Shown: positions 1 through 7,449 of the stretch, in pieces
How the letters are laid out: each line of letters opens with the position of its first letter
Position numbering within the stretch: the first letter of the stretch is position 1
Source of the DNA: Acidocella sp. 35-58-6
GTDB lineage: Bacteria; Pseudomonadota; Alphaproteobacteria; Acetobacterales; Acetobacteraceae
Length of the DNA stretch: 10,147 nucleotides
NCBI GenBank assembly: GCA_002281005.1
Contig: NCFD01000019.1
Coordinates: 1 to 10,147 of the forward strand
Direction: 5' to 3'
Notes under the pieces: generated by a model
The model's database searches: none
What the model was told of the DNA's origin: nothing
What the model saw: only the letters and a program-made list of their open reading frames with translations
Position numbers and translations under genes: made by a program

Positions 1-369
1 ATCCGCCCCGCAGGCCAGATGCGCTGCCCCTAGCCCTTCAAACAGCACCTCGCGCACAAATTGCGCGGCGGTGAGGTGTGAGAACGCTTCATCAAAACGC
101 AGCTCGTAAACATACGCCACCCCCAGCGCCGCCAAAGCCGCTACCTTCTCATGGCTCAGCGTCAAACGGAACGGCGCATCCTGCGGGCGGAAAAACTGCC
201 TGGGGTGCGGCTCGAAGGTGAGCACCGCCAGTTTGAGGTCGGGCCGGGCGGCATGCACCGCCCGCACCACAGCCGCGTGGCCCAGATGCACACCATCAAA
301 ATTACCCAGCGCCACGGCCGCCCCGCGTGCTGTTGCCTCCAAACCCCGCCAATCGTTAAAAATTCGCAT
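1..369 (-). CDS. ribF: Bifunctional riboflavin kinase/FAD synthetase, N-terminal part (cut by window edge)
   Basis: Makes FMN from riboflavin and then FAD from FMN in the cytoplasm. Only the first 123 codons are here, covering most of the N-terminal FMN adenylyltransferase domain; the C-terminal riboflavin kinase domain lies outside the window. The nucleotidyltransferase signature is clear: LGNFDGVHLGH at residues 21-31, containing the HxGH motif (H28, H31). It is followed by the family-typical LTFEPHPRQFF segment and a PFRLT stretch. The ATG at 367-369 is chosen because it precedes the signature by the usual distance. The region upstream has a weak purine-rich site and is shared with a divergent DUF2125 gene. 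The frame is open to the window edge with no sign of damage. The identification is secure from the signature; the symbol is by family. Confidence 0.93.
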   Translation of the reverse strand, partial: MRIFNDWRGLEATARGAAVALGNFDGVHLGHAAVVRAVHAARPDLKLAVLTFEPHPRQFFRPQDAPFRLTLSHEKVAALAALGVAYVYELRFDEAFSHLTAAQFVREVLFEGLGAAHLACGAD

Positions 370-399
370 CAAATTCCAACCTTACGCCTTGTTCTCAAA

Positions 400-415
400 G
401 GCCAAACCCTTGGCC
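400..415. repeat. Hyphenated palindrome in the ribF/DUF2125 divergent intergenic region
   Basis: GGCCAA, a 4-nt spacer (ACCC), then TTGGCC: perfect 6-bp arms. It sits about 30 bp upstream of the ribF start and 60 bp upstream of the DUF2125 start. The right arm coincides with the candidate -35 element of the plus-strand promoter. It could be an operator for a dimeric regulator or a small hairpin in the ribF leader. A 6-bp palindrome can also occur by chance in G+C-rich DNA, so function is inference only. Confidence 0.4.
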
Positions 416-438
416 GCCGGTCAATAGTGCCGCATACT
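410..438 (+). promoter_or_regulatory. Candidate sigma-70-type promoter for the DUF2125 gene
   Basis: TTGGCC (410-415) and CATACT (433-438) are separated by exactly 17 nt; each matches the bacterial housekeeping consensus at 4 of 6 positions. Initiation would fall near 445 and give a leader of about 30 nt that contains the AGGAG site at 464-468. Spacing and position are good but the hexamers are mediocre, so this is a suggestion. Confidence 0.35.
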
Positions 439-463
439 GCCCCATCATGAGGCTGAGCCTTCC

Positions 464-468
464 AGGAG
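464..468 (+). promoter_or_regulatory. Strong Shine-Dalgarno site for the DUF2125 gene
   Basis: AGGAG lies 6 nt upstream of the ATG at 475. It is the clearest ribosome binding site in the window and fixes the start of the DUF2125 protein. Confidence 0.8.
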
Positions 469-474
469 ACAAAT

Positions 475-1644
475 ATGCGTGCCGTTTTGAAATTTATGCT
501 CAGCTTGCTTGTTATCATTGCCGCCGCCTGGGTGGGGCTGTGGTGGTACGCGCAAGGGCGCATCGCCAGCGGGTTTCAGGCCTGGGCCGAAACCCAGGCG
601 GTCAACGGGCTTAAAGTCAGCTATTCCAGCCTGCAAACTGGCACCTCTCCCCTCGCTGCGATGGTTACCATCAACAACCTGGTCCTCACCTTGCCACCCA
701 CCCCCAGCGGTGAAACCGGCACCATCACACTGCCTACCCTGGTCCTGCGCATCAGCGCTGCCAACCCCACCGTTTTCCACACCGATTTACCCAACAAAAT
801 CGCGGTCGCGATCGACAACAACATCGACGCATCGATCAACACCGGCAGCATCGCGATGAGCGAAATTATTGACCAGAACGCCCTGTTCAGCAAAACCGCC
901 TATCCGTTCCGGGGGGGCGATTTGGCAGCCACTGATATCGACATTCTGGCCAGCCAGGGCAGCCTGCTGGTCATGCACATCGACAGCGTGACCGGCCATT
1001 CAGACCTGAATTTGAACGCCGATGCCAGCAGTTCCGCCGCCACCGGCGTCACCACATTTGATGGTATCGCCCTCTCGCCCATCCTCACCCGCATCGCCTC
1101 CATCCCGTTCGACGGCAAAATCACCCATCTGAGCGTGGGGATGTCGCTCTCCGGCCCGGTGCCGCCCAACCTGATGGATCTGGTCAACCAACTGCGCGCC
1201 GCCCAGGCCGACCCGGTGGCCGAGCAAAAGCTGCTAATGCCGCTGGTTCATAAATGGGCCGCCGCCGGTGGCAATGGCAAAATAAACCTTGCCCTCACCG
1301 TTGGCCCCGCCGCCGCCGCCGCCGATGCCGCCCTCAAGTTTGATGCCAATTTACAACCCGAGGGCACTGCCAACCTCACCGCGATCCATCTGGACGCGTT
1401 CACCGGCGCCATCACCACGGCGTATCCGCAATTTCAGCCCAGCGTGGCCGCCGCCGAGGCGCTGTTGTCGCCTTACCTCACCACCACCCCCACCGAAGGC
1501 CAAACCCTGGCCATGCACGCAACCTATGGCGCTGGCGTGGTTAGCCTGAATGGCAACAAAGTTGCCGACCTGCCGCCAATGGATTGGAATGCCCTGGAAA
1601 ACCCGGCCACCCCGCCTGCGGCACCAACCGGCCCGGCGCAGTAA
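475..1644 (+). CDS. DUF2125 family membrane-anchored protein of unknown function
   Basis: 389 residues. One hydrophobic segment (about residues 6-26) right after a short basic start predicts a signal anchor, with the rest in the periplasm. The segment after the anchor, with a GRIASGFQAWAETQ stretch near residues 28-41 followed by alternating beta-type sequence (VSYSSLQTG, INNLVLTLP), resembles the start of alphaproteobacterial DUF2125 proteins. The body is rich in repeated beta-strand-like segments, as in lipid-binding or AsmA-like scaffolds, but I cannot show homology to those. The tail (about residues 373-389) is rich in Pro and Ala. The start is supported by AGGAG 6 nt upstream. It is divergent from ribF, and it is convergent with the DUF4175 gene with only 55 bp between the stops. 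No enzymatic motif is visible, and the function of the family is not known to me. Confidence 0.75.
   Translation: MRAVLKFMLSLLVIIAAAWVGLWWYAQGRIASGFQAWAETQAVNGLKVSYSSLQTGTSPLAAMVTINNLVLTLPPTPSGETGTITLPTLVLRISAANPTVFHTDLPNKIAVAIDNNIDASINTGSIAMSEIIDQNALFSKTAYPFRGGDLAATDIDILASQGSLLVMHIDSVTGHSDLNLNADASSSAATGVTTFDGIALSPILTRIASIPFDGKITHLSVGMSLSGPVPPNLMDLVNQLRAAQADPVAEQKLLMPLVHKWAAAGGNGKINLALTVGPAAAAADAALKFDANLQPEGTANLTAIHLDAFTGAITTAYPQFQPSVAAAEALLSPYLTTTPTEGQTLAMHATYGAGVVSLNGNKVADLPPMDWNALENPATPPAAPTGPAQ
1309..1323 (+). repeat. (GCC)5 trinucleotide run inside the DUF2125 gene
   Basis: Five consecutive GCC codons encode Ala 279-283, followed by GAT and two more GCC codons. Because it is in frame, slippage would only lengthen or shorten an alanine run and would not break the gene. 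Probably compositional. Confidence 0.6.
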
Positions 1645-1699
1645 GCATTTCAACACCTGACTTATAGCGGGTGGCGCTGCTGGCTTACATCACCCGGCA

Positions 1700-3925
1700 C
1701 TAGGGCGCCGTTTCCAGAAGTTTGTGGTAATATTGGTGAGTTGGGGCGGGTGCTGGTTTAGAATCCTGCTGGATGATTTGCTGTTGAATGGCAGCGGCTG
1801 GGTTGGCACGGTCCGGGTTGAAGTTGGGGTCTGATTGTTCGTTCGGCACGCCATTATCGTCATCCTCACCATCCTCACCTGGGTTCAGTGAAATTTGCGA
1901 TCTGGCGGCCTTCGCCAATGCCGCGGCGGCGTTCTGTAAATTTTTAATGGCCGTGGCCTCGGCGGTGCTGGCACTATCTTCATCGCCCTGACCCAGCGCC
2001 GATTTAGCGCTCTGCATGGCGGTGCCGGCAGGGCCGAGTCCTGGCACGTCTACACCCAGTTTTGTCAGGCTTTGGCGGGTCGCGTTCAACTGGTTTTGAA
2101 TGGTGCCTTGCGCATTGGCCGTGGCGGTCCCGGCATGGGTCGCATCCAGCAACCCAGCTTCAGCCTTGGTCATGTCGGCAATTGCCTGCGCCGCCGCACT
2201 GGCCGCCTTCGACTGCGCCACCTCAGCCGCACTCATCGGTTTGGCGTTTTGCAAAGCATTCAAAATCCGCTGGAACATTTTTAATTCCTGTGCTGCCTGA
2301 TCAGTCCGCCCAGCGGCTTCATCCTGCGCAATTTTGTTCGCCAACTGGTCCAACGCCGAGAGGTTCATGGGCTTGCCGGTTTGCCCAGCGGTGGCCTGCA
2401 ACGCGCCGATATGACGGGCGGCGGCGGCCTCCATCGCTTTCAGCAGTTTTTGCAGCGTCGCCGCGCCCGGCGGTGTGCCGTGCAACCCAGCTCGAAGAGC
2501 TGCCAACAGCGCCTGATTGCTGGCGGCAAATTGCTGCGCGGGCAGAAAATCCGGCCCGGCCTCGATCTCCAGCGCCAACGCCAACAACCGCGCCACGACA
2601 TCCGACACATCAGTGTTTCTCAGCCAAATCGAAGCACCAAGGGCCGCGATCTGCACATCCGCCGCCGGGTCGATGGCGCTCGGCGGCTGTTGGCTGATGC
2701 GCTCGAGGGTGGCGGCTGCGGGCGCAATGCTGGCGGGGTCATCGGCAATATCGCGGCGCAATTTCACCAAGGCCGCGGCGGTCGCGTCGTGCAAATTCAA
2801 CCCCGGCAGCGTGAAATTCTGCGCCGGGCTGTCGCTGCCTGTCATAGTGGCCACGTTGCGGGCTGTCAGGGTGAGGGCAACCGGCGCGCCGTCGAACGGT
2901 GATTTTGTTAAATCGATCAGCACCTTACCATCGCCGGTTTTAGCCGGCAGCTCAAAATTATAGGTCAGCGCTTGCGGATACCCCACCGGCTTGAATGAGA
3001 CCGTAAGCTGGCTCAGCCCATAAGGGTCTGCCACATGCCAGCGCAGTTTCAGCACATTGCCCTGCGCGACACCGGCTTCAGTAACATGCACCTCGGGCGC
3101 GGCGGGCGGCACGGCGGTGATGTTCCAATGCGCCAGCCGGTGCCACCACGGCCCCACGGTCAGCACCGCCGAGCCAGTAATGGTGGCATCAGCACGATGG
3201 CTGGTGTCGCTCAACGTACTGGTGGTAACCGCATCGTTGCCGATCCGCACATGTGGTGCCCGGGCCGGGCCGTCGGTAATCACGGTGAGTTGCGAGCCAA
3301 CCAGCGTGCTGACAGCCTCACCCTTGGTAAGCACATGCGGTGGTGCGCCTGTATAACTTGGTGGCGTTACCCACGCCGTAACGTGCGGGCCGGGGAGAGG
3401 CCAGTCCGGCAGGGTAAAGGCGGTGGCAATGCGCTGCGGTGCCTGCGCGCCCGCCATCACCACACCCGCCAGCAACCCCGCCAGCAATAAACCACGCAGG
3501 GCAAATTTATCCCGCGCCGCCGCCTGCACGGTAAATACCGGCAGCCTGGCCGACGTTAAGGCCGCCGCCGCCTGCCGCTGATGCGCCGCCCAAATATCGC
3601 TGGCAGCATCAGCATCGTTTTCGGGCACGTCATTCAGGGCGGCAAACGGCCGGTGCGGCAGATGCGAGGCCGCTTCAATCCGTCGATCAATGTCCGCCGC
3701 GGCGGGGCGACGAAAACGCCGCAGCCTCCAAAGCAGTAACACTGCCGATGCAATCAGTGCGGCGACCAGCAGCCAGCCATTGCCAAACCCCAGCAACCCC
3801 AGCACCGCATACGCCAGCAGTACCGCCACCCCCGGCGCTAGCGCCAGGCTCAGCGCCTCCGCCCAAAGCACCCAGGCCGAGACCCCGCGCAGCCTGTTCA
3901 GCCGGGAATGATCTCGTGTGCCCAT
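1700..3925 (-). CDS. DUF4175 / TIGR02302 family membrane protein
   Basis: 741 residues from the ATG at 3923-3925. The frame is open 66 codons further upstream, but that part lies inside lysA in another frame and looks like non-coding shadow. The first hydrophobic segments are at about residues 17-45 and 50-67, and a third is at about 142-161. Next comes the family-typical TAWVTPPSYTGAPP stretch (183-196), a periplasmic beta-rich region, and then long Ala/Gln-rich, probably helical segments (about 440-680). The end is acidic and low in complexity (an EDGEDDDNG run), with a Pro/Gln-rich tail. This matches the alphaproteobacterial TIGR02302 family, whose members are, as I recall, often somewhat longer (around 800-850). 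Function is unknown; a cell-envelope role is inferred from topology. It starts inside the 3' end of lysA (28-bp overlap), so it is probably the last gene of the argH operon. There is no strong ribosome site, which fits coupling. Confidence 0.82.
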   Translation of the reverse strand: MGTRDHSRLNRLRGVSAWVLWAEALSLALAPGVAVLLAYAVLGLLGFGNGWLLVAALIASAVLLLWRLRRFRRPAAADIDRRIEAASHLPHRPFAALNDVPENDADAASDIWAAHQRQAAAALTSARLPVFTVQAAARDKFALRGLLLAGLLAGVVMAGAQAPQRIATAFTLPDWPLPGPHVTAWVTPPSYTGAPPHVLTKGEAVSTLVGSQLTVITDGPARAPHVRIGNDAVTTSTLSDTSHRADATITGSAVLTVGPWWHRLAHWNITAVPPAAPEVHVTEAGVAQGNVLKLRWHVADPYGLSQLTVSFKPVGYPQALTYNFELPAKTGDGKVLIDLTKSPFDGAPVALTLTARNVATMTGSDSPAQNFTLPGLNLHDATAAALVKLRRDIADDPASIAPAAATLERISQQPPSAIDPAADVQIAALGASIWLRNTDVSDVVARLLALALEIEAGPDFLPAQQFAASNQALLAALRAGLHGTPPGAATLQKLLKAMEAAAARHIGALQATAGQTGKPMNLSALDQLANKIAQDEAAGRTDQAAQELKMFQRILNALQNAKPMSAAEVAQSKAASAAAQAIADMTKAEAGLLDATHAGTATANAQGTIQNQLNATRQSLTKLGVDVPGLGPAGTAMQSAKSALGQGDEDSASTAEATAIKNLQNAAAALAKAARSQISLNPGEDGEDDDNGVPNEQSDPNFNPDRANPAAAIQQQIIQQDSKPAPAPTHQYYHKLLETAP

Positions 3926-5217
3926 AAATCCGATTGTGTCTGCCTGGGAGAAATCAAATGCGTTTGCCCGCCATCCAGCAACACCGAAGCCGCGCGCGGC
4001 CTGGCGTTGTAACTGCTGCTCATTACCGCGCCGTAGGCCCCGGCATCGAGCAGCGCCACCCGAGCGCCTGGCTTGAAGCTGGGCAACACGCGGTCGATGG
4101 CAAATGTATCGCCGGTTTCGCACACCGGCCCCACCACGTCGGCGGGCGTGGCTGCGCTGACAAAATCCACCGCGCTGACCGGCAAAATGCCGTGATAGGA
4201 TTCATACAAAGCGGGCCGCAGCAGATCATTCATCGCCGCATCCAGCACCACAAACCGCTTGGCGCTGCCTTGCTTTTGTAAAATCACTGCGGCCAGCAGC
4301 AAACCCGCCGGCCCCACTAAATACCGCCCCGGCTCCAGCAGTAATTGCACACCCAAATCGCCCACCGTGGCCCGCACCATCGCGGCAAAGGCGGAGAGCG
4401 AGATTCCGGGCTCATCATAATAACCAATGCCCAGCCCGCCGCCTAAATCCAGCACCGAAACCACCTGCCCCGCCGCCCGCAATGCCCGCACCATCTCAGC
4501 AGCCTTGGCATAGGCCGTGGCATAGGGGGCGGGGTTGAGAATCTGGCTGCCGATATGCAGCGCAATGCCCACTGGCCTGATCCCCGGCAATCGCGCCGCA
4601 TGCGCGTATAATTCCACAATATCATGCGCCGCAATGCCAAACTTATTATCGGCCAGCCCGGTGGTGATTTTGGCGTGCGTGCCGGCATCCACATCGGGGT
4701 TCATGCGCAGCACGATATTGGCAATTTTGCCGACTTTAACAGCAACTTTAGAGAGCACGCTAAGTTCTTCGGCGCTCTCCACATTGATCTGGCCAATCCC
4801 CGCCGCCAGGGCTGCCGCCATTTCGTCAGGTGATTTGCCGACACCTGAAAACACAATATCCTTCGCCGCCACGCCGGCTTTTTGCGCCCGCATGAATTCA
4901 CCCAGGCTGACCACATCGGCCCCGGCCCCGGCGGCACGCAATACTGACAGCACGGCCAGATGATCATTCGCCTTGACCGCGTAATGAATATGCGGACGCA
5001 GCCCCACCGATTCGAACGCAGCCACCAGTGCCACATAGCGCGCCCGCATGGTCGCCGCGCCATACACCCAGGTGGGCGTGCCAAATTTATCAGCGATCGC
5101 ATTCAGGGCGATGCCTTCAAAACACAAACCATCCTGCGCATGCATCACCAGCGCCGGACGCGCCGCCAGCAAATCGGCAATCTCAGGCTCGATGTCGCGC
5201 CGCTCCGCCAGTGCCAT
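3898..5217 (-). CDS. lysA: Diaminopimelate decarboxylase
   Basis: Catalyses the PLP-dependent decarboxylation of meso-diaminopimelate to L-lysine, the last step of lysine synthesis, in the cytoplasm. At 439 residues it has the usual family length. Visible motifs: HYAVKAN with the PLP lysine K82, HIGSQ (221-225), the glycine-rich phosphate-binding GGGLGIGY (259-266), EPGR (295-298), and CETGD (366-370) with the catalytic cysteine of fold-type III decarboxylases. Near the end, DAGAYG (391-396) and SSYN (401-404) include the family's active-site tyrosine region. The ATG at 5215-5217 lies 1 nt after the stop of the small lipoprotein gene, and the gene's 3' end overlaps the DUF4175 start by 28 bp, so it is an internal operon gene. 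A later in-frame ATG (residue 25) is possible but less likely. Confidence 0.97.
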   Translation of the reverse strand: MALAERRDIEPEIADLLAARPALVMHAQDGLCFEGIALNAIADKFGTPTWVYGAATMRARYVALVAAFESVGLRPHIHYAVKANDHLAVLSVLRAAGAGADVVSLGEFMRAQKAGVAAKDIVFSGVGKSPDEMAAALAAGIGQINVESAEELSVLSKVAVKVGKIANIVLRMNPDVDAGTHAKITTGLADNKFGIAAHDIVELYAHAARLPGIRPVGIALHIGSQILNPAPYATAYAKAAEMVRALRAAGQVVSVLDLGGGLGIGYYDEPGISLSAFAAMVRATVGDLGVQLLLEPGRYLVGPAGLLLAAVILQKQGSAKRFVVLDAAMNDLLRPALYESYHGILPVSAVDFVSAATPADVVGPVCETGDTFAIDRVLPSFKPGARVALLDAGAYGAVMSSSYNARPRAASVLLDGGQTHLISPRQTQSDLWAHEIIPG

Positions 5218-5218
5218 A

Positions 5219-5344
5219 TTACGGCGCCGGGTAGGTGCGCGGATAGGTTATATCAGCCGCCGGACCCGGCGGGCTGGGTGGGCCATATCTGCCGCAACTG
5301 GCCAGCGAGAGCGCGATCATCACTGATAAAATCAATAGTCTCAT
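5219..5344 (-). CDS. Small LptM-like lipoprotein (41 aa)
   Basis: Read by hand; below usual ORF cut-offs. 41 residues: a short basic start (MRLL), a hydrophobic stretch, and a lipobox LASC with lipidation at C17, followed by [11 protein letters not shown] and a tail ending in TYPRTYPAP. The CGRxGPP start of the mature part followed by proline-rich sequence is typical of the small lipoproteins usually found beside lysA or dapF (YifL/LptM type). LptM in E. coli assists maturation of the LPS translocon LptDE. Its ATG overlaps the argH stop (ATGA), and its TAA ends 1 nt before the lysA start, so both junctions support translation as part of the operon. Lipoprotein status is confident; the LptM equivalence is by motif and context only. 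The residue at +2 after Cys is Gly, not Asp, which fits outer-membrane sorting. Confidence 0.85.
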   Translation of the reverse strand: MRLLILSVMIALSLASCGRYGPPSPPGPAADITYPRTYPAP

Positions 5345-6750
5345 GCCAAAATCTCCAGCCATTTTGCCGCCGCTGCTGCCACATTGGCCGGTGCCGTGCC
5401 GCCGTAACTTGTCCGCGAAGCCACCGAGGCCTCCACCGTCAGCACCTTATACACCGCCTCAGTGATCCGCGGCTCAACCGCTTGCATGTCGGCCAGCGCC
5501 ACCTGTGGCAGATCAATGCCCTGATCCTCGGCCAGTTTCACAATCCGCCCTGTCACATGATGCGCATCACGAAACGGCATGCTTAAGCACCGCACCAGCC
5601 AGTCAGCTAAATCGGTCGCGGTGGAAAACCCGCTACCCGCCAGTTCCGCCATCCGCGCCGTATCGGCCTGCATATCACGCACCATCCCGGCGGTGGCGGC
5701 AAGGCAAAGCGAAATGGCATCGGTGGCATCAAACACCGGCTCCTTATCCTCCTGCATATCCTTGGCGTAGGCCATCGGCAGCCCTTTCATCACCGTCAGC
5801 AGCCCTAGCAACGCGCCAAAAATCCGGCCCGTTTTGGCGCGGGTCAGTTCAGCGGCATCCGGGTTGCGCTTCTGCGGCATGATCGAGCTGCCGGTAGTGA
5901 AGGCATCCGACAGGCTGATGAGCTTGTAGGGCGACGAGCACCAGATAATTATCTCCTCGGCAAAGCGCGACAAATGCATCGCCAATATTGCCAGCGCTGA
6001 TAAATATTCCAGCGCGAAATCACGGTCGGAGACCGAATCCAGAGAATTGGCCGTCGGCCTATCGAACCCCAGTGCCTGCGCCGTCATGTGCCGGTCAATC
6101 GGAAACGATGTTCCCGCCAACGCCGCCGCCCCCAGCGGGCACTCGTTCAATCGCGCCCGCGCATCGGCCAGCCGGCCCGCATCGCGCGAGAGCATTTCCA
6201 CATAGGCCAATAAATGGTGACCAAATGTCACCGGCTGGGCGGTTTGCAAATGGGTGAACCCCGGCATCACGCTGGCAGCATGTTCCGCCGCCCGTTCCGC
6301 CATCGCCTTCATCAAGTCCTTTACCTGGCCGGCCACACCATCAATGGCGCCGCGCACCCATAGCTTGAAGTCGGTCGCCACCTGGTCATTGCGGCTGCGC
6401 GCGGTGTGCAGCCGCCGTGCCGCCTCACCGATCCTATCCGTCAGGCGCACCTCAATGTTGGTATGAATATCCTCCAGCGCGTCGATGAACCCAAAGCGCC
6501 CGGCCTCGATCTCCTCGGCAATCGCCGCTAGCCCTTCGTCGATCGCAGCGACATCGGTGGCGCTGAGAATGCCCTGCGCCCCCAGCATCGCCGCATGGGC
6601 GCGACTGCCTGCGATATCCTGTTGCCATAATTTGCGGTCGAACCCAATTGAGACGTTAATGGCTTGCATCACGGCGTCAGGTCCGGCACCAAACCGCCCG
6701 CCCCACTGCAACGCCTGCCCTACCGGAGTGTTCGTCTTGTCCTTGCTCAA
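5341..6750 (-). CDS. argH: Argininosuccinate lyase
   Basis: Cleaves argininosuccinate to arginine and fumarate, the last step of arginine synthesis; a cytoplasmic homotetramer of the fumarase/aspartase superfamily. With the TTG start at 6750 it has 469 residues, the usual length. Motifs in order: LQWGGRF near the start (about 15-21), HTARSRND (115-122), HLQTAQP with a conserved His (167), and the superfamily signature [11 protein letters not shown] (287-297) on the catalytic serine loop. The C-terminal end carries [15 protein letters not shown]. The frame is open to 6852. Other starts are GTG at 6771 and ATGs at 6810 and 6807; the leading residues of these longer forms look unlike coding sequence of the family. 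No clear ribosome site distinguishes them. First gene of the operon with the lipoprotein, lysA and DUF4175 genes, and divergent from tlpA with touching 5' ends. Confidence 0.95.
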   Translation of the reverse strand: MSKDKTNTPVGQALQWGGRFGAGPDAVMQAINVSIGFDRKLWQQDIAGSRAHAAMLGAQGILSATDVAAIDEGLAAIAEEIEAGRFGFIDALEDIHTNIEVRLTDRIGEAARRLHTARSRNDQVATDFKLWVRGAIDGVAGQVKDLMKAMAERAAEHAASVMPGFTHLQTAQPVTFGHHLLAYVEMLSRDAGRLADARARLNECPLGAAALAGTSFPIDRHMTAQALGFDRPTANSLDSVSDRDFALEYLSALAILAMHLSRFAEEIIIWCSSPYKLISLSDAFTTGSSIMPQKRNPDAAELTRAKTGRIFGALLGLLTVMKGLPMAYAKDMQEDKEPVFDATDAISLCLAATAGMVRDMQADTARMAELAGSGFSTATDLADWLVRCLSMPFRDAHHVTGRIVKLAEDQGIDLPQVALADMQAVEPRITEAVYKVLTVEASVASRTSYGGTAPANVAAAAAKWLEILA

Positions 6751-7387
6751 ACCAACCCGCCCATTGCTCACGCGCCCGCTTACACGCCATCTGTCACGCC
6801 GATCCATCATCGCCGCTGCCACAGGCTTAGCCGTCAGCGCCGCGCGGGGCAATTATGCTCATGCCCAGATCACCCCTGAAGACCTGCCGGACGCCTCAAC
6901 CGGCCTGCAGCAAATCATGCCCAGCACCGGGCCCGACCTGAAATTCACCGACCAGACCGGCCACCCGCTCTCGCTGGCGGATTATCGCGGCTCCGGGCTG
7001 CTGGTGAATATCTGGGCCACCTGGTGCGGCCCCTGCGTGGCGGAACTGCCCAGCATCGCGGCACTGGCCCCCAAACTGGCCCCTTTCAAAATTTTAGTCC
7101 TGCCGATCTCGGTTGATGCCGAGGGGCTGGCAGCGGTGCAGCCATTTTATAAATCGCACAACATCACCACCCTGCCGATTTTACTCGACACCGATGGCAA
7201 CGCCCCGGATGTACTGGAATCCAACGGCATCCCCATCACCGTGCTGATCGACCCGGTGGGCCGGATGGTGGCGAGGCTGGAAGGCGGGGCAGACTGGAAC
7301 ACGCCCAATACCATCGCCGCCATTACTCAGCTCATCGGCACCAAACCCTCCGCCGCCAAACCGGTCGTTAATATCCATCCCTCCTGA
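6737..7387 (+). CDS. tlpA: TlpA-type periplasmic thiol-disulfide oxidoreductase
   Basis: A thioredoxin-fold protein probably acting in the periplasm as a thiol reductant, as for TlpA/ResA/CcmG relatives. From the TTG at 6737 it has 216 residues. The N-terminus has a twin-arginine-like stretch (SRRSIIAAA, about 20-28), a weak hydrophobic core and an AHA-Q cleavage site near residue 43. The mature domain shows the AhpC/TSA-Redoxin-type start ([18 protein letters not shown]), the active site WATWCGPC (93-100, cysteines 97 and 100) and the cis-proline region GIPITVLID (165-173). TTG 6737 is preferred because GGAG at 6725-6728 lies 8 nt upstream; TTG 6743, TTG 6764 and GTG 6728 are alternatives, and the frame is open to 6485 inside argH. 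The protein family is sure, the exact start and the symbol are not. It is divergent from argH. Confidence 0.85.
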   Translation: MSLLKPTRPLLTRPLTRHLSRRSIIAAATGLAVSAARGNYAHAQITPEDLPDASTGLQQIMPSTGPDLKFTDQTGHPLSLADYRGSGLLVNIWATWCGPCVAELPSIAALAPKLAPFKILVLPISVDAEGLAAVQPFYKSHNITTLPILLDTDGNAPDVLESNGIPITVLIDPVGRMVARLEGGADWNTPNTIAAITQLIGTKPSAAKPVVNIHPS

Positions 7388-7412
7388 CCTTACCGCGGCG
7401 CATACCATCGGA

Positions 7413-7441
7413 CTTGTCAGAGCGCTGGTTGGTTGCCAGAT
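7413..7441 (+). promoter_or_regulatory. Possible hslV promoter
   Basis: CTTGTC (7413-7418), a 17-nt spacer and CCAGAT (7436-7441) lie just ahead of hslV. CTTG-type -35 elements are known in alphaproteobacterial sigma-32 promoters, and hslVU is a classic heat-shock operon, but the -10 match is poor. Initiation would fall almost at the ATG at 7450, which would mean a nearly leaderless mRNA. Weak suggestion. Confidence 0.22.
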
Positions 7442-7449
7442 GTTAAGCC

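Noticed and set aside
386..424. Minus-strand promoter for ribF using TTGACC (complement of 419-424)
   Set aside because: At 17-nt spacing the -10 would be CCTTTG, a poor match; no better pair was found, so I do not call it.
1668..1696. CGGGTG / CACCCG inverted repeat between the convergent DUF2125 and DUF4175 stops, as a shared terminator
   Set aside because: The stem is 6 bp with a 17-nt loop and no T-run on either strand, so it does not meet a terminator standard although the position is suitable.
2062..2902. Long plus-strand open frames (211 and 173 codons) opposite the DUF4175 gene
   Set aside because: They are antisense shadows in G+C-rich coding DNA; their proteins are Arg/Pro/His/Ser-rich with no recognisable motif, while the opposite strand gives a coherent family protein.
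3925..4123. 66-codon upstream extension of the DUF4175 gene
   Set aside because: It lies wholly within lysA, is Arg/Gln/Gly-rich and unlike the family, and the hydrophobic N-terminus typical of the family begins right after the ATG at 3925.
4535..5882. Plus-strand open frames of 142, 208 and 125 codons opposite lysA and argH
   Set aside because: Antisense shadows of secure enzymes; composition is unlike a real protein and they have no supporting start sites.
6485..6736. 84-codon upstream extension of tlpA into argH
   Set aside because: It is antisense to conserved argH coding sequence and would place the export signal in the middle of the protein.
7384..7420. CTGAC ... GTCAG inverted repeat after the tlpA stop
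   Set aside because: Only 5 bp per arm with a long loop and no T-run; expected by chance.
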